Shown here: one piece after another, positions 6,566 to 10,543 of the stretch
Layout: each line of letters begins with the position of its first letter
Numbering within the stretch: position 1 is the first letter of the stretch
NCBI GenBank assembly: GCA_022428185.1
Contig: JAKMCZ010000256.1
Span: forward strand, 1 to 10,543
DNA: 10,543 bases
Direction: 5' to 3'
DNA from: Alphaproteobacteria bacterium
Lineage (GTDB): Bacteria > Pseudomonadota > Alphaproteobacteria > RS24
Translations under genes and position numbers: made by a program
Notes under the pieces: generated by a model
Told to the model about the DNA's origin: nothing
The model's input: the letters and a program-made list of their open reading frames with translations, nothing else
The model's database searches: none

Positions 6566-6586
6566 GTGGCTAACAGGGAGTTAGTT

Positions 6587-7810
6587 ATGGCCGATTTTGA
6601 CCAGCAGGATTTAGACGCTTATAGCGAGCAGGCAATCGCTTGGTTTGCTGAAAACACGCCGCGTGAAACCGATTTTATGCTGCCGCTGACCTTTATGGAA
6701 GTTGGCACTGACCAACAATTCAATTTTTTGCGCGATTGGCAAAACAAAGTCTATGAGGCCGGTTATCTGGGCGCGCATTGGCCGAATGAATATGGCGGCG
6801 GTGGCTTGCACCGCGCTTTTCAAGATGCAGCCACCCGCATAATGGCGAAAGAGCGCACCCCGATTATGCTCAATGCCATTGGCTTGAACTGGACCGGTCC
6901 GCTGCTTATCGATCGTGGTTCGGAAGAGGAAAAACAGAAATACATTAAAGGCATTTTGTCGGCTGAAACGATTTGGTGTCAGGGTTTTTCGGAACCGGAA
7001 AACGGCTCTGACCTCGGCAATGCGCAAACCCGCGCCGTGAAAGATGGCGATGACTATGTGATCAACGGCTCGAAGATTTGGACGACGCAGGGCAATTATG
7101 CCGATTATATGATTTTGCTGGCGCGCACCAATCTTGAAGCGGAAAACAAATATAAAGGGCTTAGCTTCTTCCTCGCGCCGATGAAGGCTGACGATATCAA
7201 AGGCGGGAAGATTGAAACCGTGCCGATTAAAAAGCTGACCGGCGAGTTTGGTTTCACGCAGACCTTTTTTACCGACGCACGTATTCCTGCCAATTGCCTG
7301 ATGGGCGCAGAAGGTGAAGGCTGGCTGATTGCCATGCAGACATTGGAATATGAGCGCGGCGCGCGCTCCGGCCAAGCCGGAGGTCATGTGATGATGATGT
7401 CTGACCCGGCTGATATTATCGACTTGGCGCGCCAAGCCAAACTGAACGGCAAGCCTGCCATTGAAGACCCGCATGTGCGCGAAGAACTGGTCGCCTTGAT
7501 GACCGAAGCGCGCGCTTTGGGACTGAATAGTCGTCGCGATAAAATTCAGCCATTGGCGCAAGATCGCCCAATGTCGCTGGCGCTCGGCTCGAAACTGTCG
7601 AGCACGGATTTTTATCAACGCCTCAATGCGTTTGCCATATCCATGCAAGGCACGCGGGCGGCTTATTATGTTGGCGATGAAAGCGCGCATAATAACGGGT
7701 TGTGGCAGCGCGCCTATCTGAACAGCTTTTCGGCGACGATTGGCGGCGGCACATCACAAATCCAACGCAATATTATCGGCGAGCATGTGCTCGGCCTGCC
7801 CAAAAGCTAG
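6587..7810 (+). CDS. Acyl-CoA dehydrogenase, catalytic (FadE26/IVD-like) subunit
   Basis: A 407-residue FAD-dependent acyl-CoA dehydrogenase that introduces a double bond between C2 and C3 of an acyl-CoA. Visible are the N-terminal helical domain ending in PNEYGGGG (66-73), the first signature CQGFSEPENGSDL (131-143), GSKIWTTQGNYAD (161-173) in the beta domain, and the C-terminal GGGTSQIQRNIIGEHVLG (386-403). Glu256 in LEYERG is the likely catalytic base, at the position used by isovaleryl-CoA and long-chain dehydrogenases; the medium-chain position (IYEGT) reads IGGGT. The start is ATG 6587 behind CAGGGAG; a further upstream ATG at 6443 is out of keeping with the family. It is followed 8 bases later by a second, divergent dehydrogenase subunit. 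This arrangement matches the alpha2beta2 enzymes of steroid side-chain catabolism (FadE26-FadE27 type). Confidence 0.92.
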   Translation: MADFDQQDLDAYSEQAIAWFAENTPRETDFMLPLTFMEVGTDQQFNFLRDWQNKVYEAGYLGAHWPNEYGGGGLHRAFQDAATRIMAKERTPIMLNAIGLNWTGPLLIDRGSEEEKQKYIKGILSAETIWCQGFSEPENGSDLGNAQTRAVKDGDDYVINGSKIWTTQGNYADYMILLARTNLEAENKYKGLSFFLAPMKADDIKGGKIETVPIKKLTGEFGFTQTFFTDARIPANCLMGAEGEGWLIAMQTLEYERGARSGQAGGHVMMMSDPADIIDLARQAKLNGKPAIEDPHVREELVALMTEARALGLNSRRDKIQPLAQDRPMSLALGSKLSSTDFYQRLNAFAISMQGTRAAYYVGDESAHNNGLWQRAYLNSFSATIGGGTSQIQRNIIGEHVLGLPKS

Positions 7811-7818
7811 GCTGTATC

Positions 7819-8955
7819 ATGTCGACATTTGACAATGCCCGCGCCGTGCCGCGCATCGGTCTTAGTGAAGAACAAGCGCAATTGTTGGAAGTGGCAGAAG
7901 CGTTTTGCCGCGATAAATCGCCGGTCGCGCAAGTGCGCACGCTGATTGAAGATGACACCGGATATGACCCGACGCTATGGCAAGAAATTGCCGAGCTTGG
8001 TTGGCTGGGTATTGGCGTGCCGGAAAATTATGGCGGCATAGGGCTGGGCATGGGCGAACTTGTGCCTCTGGTCGAGCATATGGGACGCAATCTCATGTCG
8101 ACGCCGTTTGTGCCAAGCATATTGGCGGCGCAAGCTTTGGTGCGCGGCGGTTCGGAAACGCAAAAAGAAACCCATTTGCCGGAATTGGCGGCCGGCGCGG
8201 CAGCGACATTGGCGCTGTGCGAAGACCATGCCGATTGGGATTTGCAAAACCTCACCGCAGCGGCTGAATTGAAAGACGGCAAATTGCATCTAAGCGGTCA
8301 GAAATTTCTCGTTCTACATGCGGCCACGGCACAGATTGTGATTGCCTCCGTGTCGTTGGACGGCGCTCCGGCTCTGGTGATTATTCCCGGCGCGGAATTG
8401 GCAGAGCGCATGCGGCGTGAAAAAATCATTGATGATACGCAGCGCGCTTATGCGCTGGATTTAGATGCGCTGGTATTGCCCGAAGACGCGCTGATGCCGC
8501 AAGATATGGCGACTGACACGCTGGCGCATATCGAGCAAGCAGCATCGCTTTTACTGGCGGCTGATATGTGCGGTGGGGCGTTTGCCTGCATTGATTACAC
8601 GCTCGACTATCTGAAGACACGCAAACAATTCGGCAAGCTCATCGGCTCTTATCAGGCGTTGAAACACACGGTTGTTGACGCGCACCAAGCCTATGAAAAG
8701 GCGCGCTCGCATCTTTATTCAGCCGCCCATGTGTTCGGCGCGCAAGGCGAGGGCGATATGGCGGTTCACATGGCGAAAGCCGAAGCGGGCGAGGCCTATT
8801 CATTCGCCGCCGACCGTGCCATTCAATTTCATGGCGGTTTCGGTTTTACCTATGATTGTGACGCGCAGCTTTATCGCCGCCGTGCGATTATGGGCTGCGC
8901 GCTACACGGCGACGCGCGCTATCATCGGCACAAAGTCGCTGATTTGATGTTTTAG
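7819..8955 (+). CDS. Acyl-CoA dehydrogenase, partner subunit apparently lacking the catalytic base
   Basis: A 378-residue acyl-CoA dehydrogenase-family protein with GVPENYGGIGLG (66-77), the FAD-contacting segment TRKQFGKLIGSYQALKH (267-283) and the C-terminal HGGFGFTYD (338-346). The medium-chain catalytic Glu position falls in ALHGDA (361-366), where His or Leu replaces Glu. The alternative position (Glu256 of the preceding gene) aligns with AASLLLAAD, which has no obvious Glu. The middle beta domain is also divergent, with no clear SEP-type signature. These features are typical of the non-catalytic or FAD-supporting subunit of heterotetrameric dehydrogenases. The start ATG 7819 is 8 bases after the stop of the first subunit, with only AGG as a binding site, so translation is probably coupled. 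A longer upstream start would overlap the neighbour and lacks support. I infer that both proteins act as one enzyme on a bulky or branched acyl-CoA. Confidence 0.88.
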   Translation: MSTFDNARAVPRIGLSEEQAQLLEVAEAFCRDKSPVAQVRTLIEDDTGYDPTLWQEIAELGWLGIGVPENYGGIGLGMGELVPLVEHMGRNLMSTPFVPSILAAQALVRGGSETQKETHLPELAAGAAATLALCEDHADWDLQNLTAAAELKDGKLHLSGQKFLVLHAATAQIVIASVSLDGAPALVIIPGAELAERMRREKIIDDTQRAYALDLDALVLPEDALMPQDMATDTLAHIEQAASLLLAADMCGGAFACIDYTLDYLKTRKQFGKLIGSYQALKHTVVDAHQAYEKARSHLYSAAHVFGAQGEGDMAVHMAKAEAGEAYSFAADRAIQFHGGFGFTYDCDAQLYRRRAIMGCALHGDARYHRHKVADLMF

Positions 8956-8965
8956 CGGCTAAAAC
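8949..8965. terminator. Palindromic hairpin across convergent stop codons
   Basis: GTTTTAG (8949-8955) and CTAAAAC (8959-8965) are perfect inverted repeats around CGG. The two arms contain the stop codons of the dehydrogenase (TAG, plus) and the small exported protein (TAG, minus). A second overlapping inverted repeat, AAACG/CGTTT, occupies 8962-8976. The stem is AT-rich and lacks a clear T-tract afterwards, so it may be a weak bidirectional terminator or a by-product of packing. Confidence 0.4.
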
Positions 8966-9543
8966 GAAAACCGTTTCACATATTTTACATTAAGCGTCGG
9001 TAGCGCAAACGCATTGCGTCTGTCCTCGCCAATTGACCGGTAGTCTGTCCAAGCAAGGCCGCTGCCGCAATGATATTGCCGCCGAAAACCGTCATAGCAG
9101 GGCTGTTCGCTGACCGCGCCGCCAAGCCGCAACGCATTATCAACCCGCACTGAGAGCATTGATTGCGGCGCAAGACGCATGGCGGCACCAAAGCCGAGGC
9201 TGAAAAGCGGCTCGGCCTGATAAAGCTGCGCCCGATAGCCATTATCAACGCTGAGCGGCACCAGCCAGCTAATCGACCCATGACCCTTACGGGCGAGAAC
9301 CGCTTTGGCCGAAAACACCGGCGCGCTGGACTTGTAAAATGCCGAGACATCATATTTGCGACCATTGAGGCCGGTAAATTTTCCATTCCATACTTTCGAA
9401 CCGGCATGCTCGGTTGCCGCGCGTAAGCTCAGCAATTGCCAATGGCTATCGTCTTTGCGGGGTTGCTCATAATCTTGCGCTGAGGTCGGCGACAGGGCGA
9501 CCAAAAAGCTAACCAATACTGAAAACACAAAATACCGCATCAT
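8959..9543 (-). CDS. Small exported protein, possibly outer-membrane beta-strand type, next to subtilase
   Basis: I do not recognise this 194-residue protein by family. Residues 1-22 look like a Sec signal peptide: Arg3, then a hydrophobic stretch to residue 18, then PTSA before Gln23. The mature part alternates polar and hydrophobic residues in several stretches (for example 116-141, FGFGAAMRLAPQ-type strands) and ends LNVKYVKRFSF. A C-terminal aromatic residue of this kind is common in outer-membrane beta-barrel proteins. There are two cysteines, Cys149 in EQPCYDGF and Cys159 in QYHCGSG, which could form a disulfide in the periplasm or outside. The ATG at 9543 follows directly on the TAA of the subtilase, so the two are coupled. 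It may be the anchor, barrel-like remnant or inhibitor/chaperone of that protease. A full autotransporter barrel would be about 270 residues, so this is too short for one alone. Confidence 0.75.
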   Translation of the reverse strand: MMRYFVFSVLVSFLVALSPTSAQDYEQPRKDDSHWQLLSLRAATEHAGSKVWNGKFTGLNGRKYDVSAFYKSSAPVFSAKAVLARKGHGSISWLVPLSVDNGYRAQLYQAEPLFSLGFGAAMRLAPQSMLSVRVDNALRLGGAVSEQPCYDGFRRQYHCGSGLAWTDYRSIGEDRRNAFALPTLNVKYVKRFSF

Positions 9544-10543
9544 TTAATCCGCTGTCAGCACCCCTTGTGGGCTCAACGCATTGCTGAGGTCGAGCTTGCC
9601 GTGACCGTATTTTACATCAACACCGGCATCGCCAATATCCTCTGCAGTGGTCAGCAATAGGTCTTTCAATTGTGCGCCGTTAATGCCCGGAAATTTATGT
9701 CGTATCAACGCCGCCGCACCCGACACACGTGGCGCGGCAAACGACGTGCCGGCCAAATCGCCCGCTGACAGCACATCATCATGGGCGACGATGAAATCAT
9801 TGCCCATATCGCCGGCCGAATGGCTGTAAGGCGCCAAGTCAGTGCCGTCATCTGTCAGCGAGCCGACCCATATATAGGCCTCATTATTGGTAACTCCGGC
9901 GGCGCGTTGGCGATGCACCACGGCGGGATAGAATGAACATTCCTGTATCCGCTTATCGGGGCAATAAGTGCCTGAATTGCCAGCTGAGAAAATGAACAAC
10001 ATTTTCGGGTCATAGGTATTGGCACCGGTAATTTTGTAGCCCAGCGTCACCCAATTGCTGACATTGGCGTCAAAATCCGTATCTTCCTCGCCCGTAACAT
10101 GGCTGAAGCGCGCGGCTCCCCAGCTATTATTGATGATGAAGATGTTTTGTGTATTGAACTCTTGAAACGCAGTTTCCGCCGCCTGTTGCGTCAGTTCGAA
10201 ATTTTTCATCGTCAACACCGCTTCAGGCGCGACGGAATTGATGACCAATGACACTTTATCGCCATGCGAGTCTAAAATTTGATTTTCATTGAATTCGTCG
10301 AGCACGCCGACATTGACATCTTTGCCGGTCCAGCCCAGCAGCCATTGGGCGCGCGCATTGGTGTCGCGGCTGGCAATCGGTCGGGCAAAAGTTGCGTTTT
10401 CTGCTGCATGGGCGTCCATTAACGAATCGTAAGATTCATAAGCCCAGTTTCGTTTTTCACCGAGAAATAAACCGCTGATTGCATTGGCTTCGGTCGATGG
10501 TGAGCCGAGATAATATTCCGAGCCGAATTCGTCCGTATAATCT
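9544..10543 (-). CDS. Subtilisin-family (S8) serine protease, 5' end beyond the right edge
   Basis: The frame is open to the right edge of the window, so this is the last 332 residues of a longer protein, and the internal ATG at 10419 is not its start. Numbering from the first full visible codon, the triad is Asp82 (VGVLDEFN), His93 (DSHGDKVS) and Ser267 (GTSFAAPRVSG), with oxyanion Asn189 (SAGNSG). Only 11 residues separate Asp and His, against roughly 30 in classical subtilisins. Cys194 and Cys202 could form a disulfide, which fits an exported enzyme. The gene ends soon after the last S8 helix, with no autotransporter barrel attached. Residues before the catalytic domain (1-60) are low in recognisable motifs and may be propeptide or linker. 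It runs into the small exported protein with no gap (TAA then ATG). Substrate and location are unknown; secretion or surface display is likely. Confidence 0.9.
   Translation of the reverse strand, partial: DYTDEFGSEYYLGSPSTEANAISGLFLGEKRNWAYESYDSLMDAHAAENATFARPIASRDTNARAQWLLGWTGKDVNVGVLDEFNENQILDSHGDKVSLVINSVAPEAVLTMKNFELTQQAAETAFQEFNTQNIFIINNSWGAARFSHVTGEEDTDFDANVSNWVTLGYKITGANTYDPKMLFIFSAGNSGTYCPDKRIQECSFYPAVVHRQRAAGVTNNEAYIWVGSLTDDGTDLAPYSHSAGDMGNDFIVAHDDVLSAGDLAGTSFAAPRVSGAAALIRHKFPGINGAQLKDLLLTTAEDIGDAGVDVKYGHGKLDLSNALSPQGVLTAD

Noticed and set aside
6570..6584. Small inverted repeat CTAAC-AGGGA-GTTAG placing the ribosome binding site of the first dehydrogenase in a loop
   Set aside because: A 5-bp AT-rich stem is too weak and too easily found by chance to call a regulatory RNA element.
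6443..6586. Upstream ATG that would lengthen the first acyl-CoA dehydrogenase by 48 residues
   Set aside because: The added residues overlap the rhodanese start region and resemble no dehydrogenase N-terminus. ATG 6587 has its own CAGGGAG site.
6611..7690. Long open frame (359 codons) on the minus strand opposite the first acyl-CoA dehydrogenase
   Set aside because: It is antisense to a clearly conserved gene, and its Arg/His/Phe-rich translation is typical of a shadow frame. No family motif is visible.
7702..7818. Upstream start for the second acyl-CoA dehydrogenase inside the first
   Set aside because: It would overlap the first subunit by over 100 bases with an Arg/Cys-rich out-of-frame segment. 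ATG 7819 right after the stop is the normal coupled layout.
1..10543. CRISPR arrays, tRNA/rRNA genes, transposases, integrases, toxin-antitoxin pairs or known defence genes
   Set aside because: No regularly spaced repeats, tRNA-like folds or mobile-element motifs were seen, and nearly every base lies in a metabolic or exported-protein gene.

Overview
The window is a tightly packed bacterial segment of moderate GC content by eye. There are no RNA genes, insertion sequences or CRISPR arrays that I can recognise, and no gene-free stretch longer than about 140 bases. The operon style, the phenylacetone-monooxygenase-type Baeyer-Villiger enzyme, the FadE-like dehydrogenase pair and the exported S8 protease suggest a Gram-negative proteobacterium. 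A free-living (perhaps marine) alphaproteobacterium is my guess; this is an impression of gene content, not a phylogenetic result.

Layout. (1) Bases 1-2659 (minus strand) are a three-gene operon read leftward: an alpha/beta hydrolase of unknown substrate, a D-glycerate 3-kinase-type P-loop kinase, and the first 224 codons of a GH13 subfamily 18 sugar phosphorylase that starts at GTG and runs off the left edge. A phosphorylase of this family beside a glycerate kinase points to catabolism of the compatible solute glucosylglycerate to glucose-1-phosphate and phosphoglycerate. (2) Bases 2660-2731 are a 72-bp divergent control region with a candidate promoter and a TGACATAT direct repeat. (3) Bases 2732-6032 (plus) hold a VOC-fold protein and an 839-residue fusion of an HSL-type esterase with a Baeyer-Villiger monooxygenase. 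(4) Bases 6070-6444 (minus) hold a small rhodanese-like protein. (5) Bases 6587-8955 (plus) hold two different acyl-CoA dehydrogenase subunits 8 bp apart. (6) Bases 8959-10543 (minus) hold the C-terminal part of a subtilase (its start lies beyond the right edge), followed directly by a 194-residue secreted or outer-membrane protein.

How the parts may fit. The fusion protein could insert oxygen into a ketone to make an ester and hydrolyse that ester in the same polypeptide, giving an alcohol and an acid. Once activated to a CoA thioester by an enzyme not seen here, the acid could be desaturated by the two-subunit dehydrogenase, as in steroid and terpenoid side-chain catabolism. The VOC protein and the divergent hydrolase may be accessory enzymes of the same route. 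The most distinctive points are the very short linker between the two enzymes of the fusion, the glutamine in place of the usually invariant histidine of the Baeyer-Villiger fingerprint, and the protease plus small exported protein pair at the right edge. I see nothing that clearly amounts to a new defence or mobile system.
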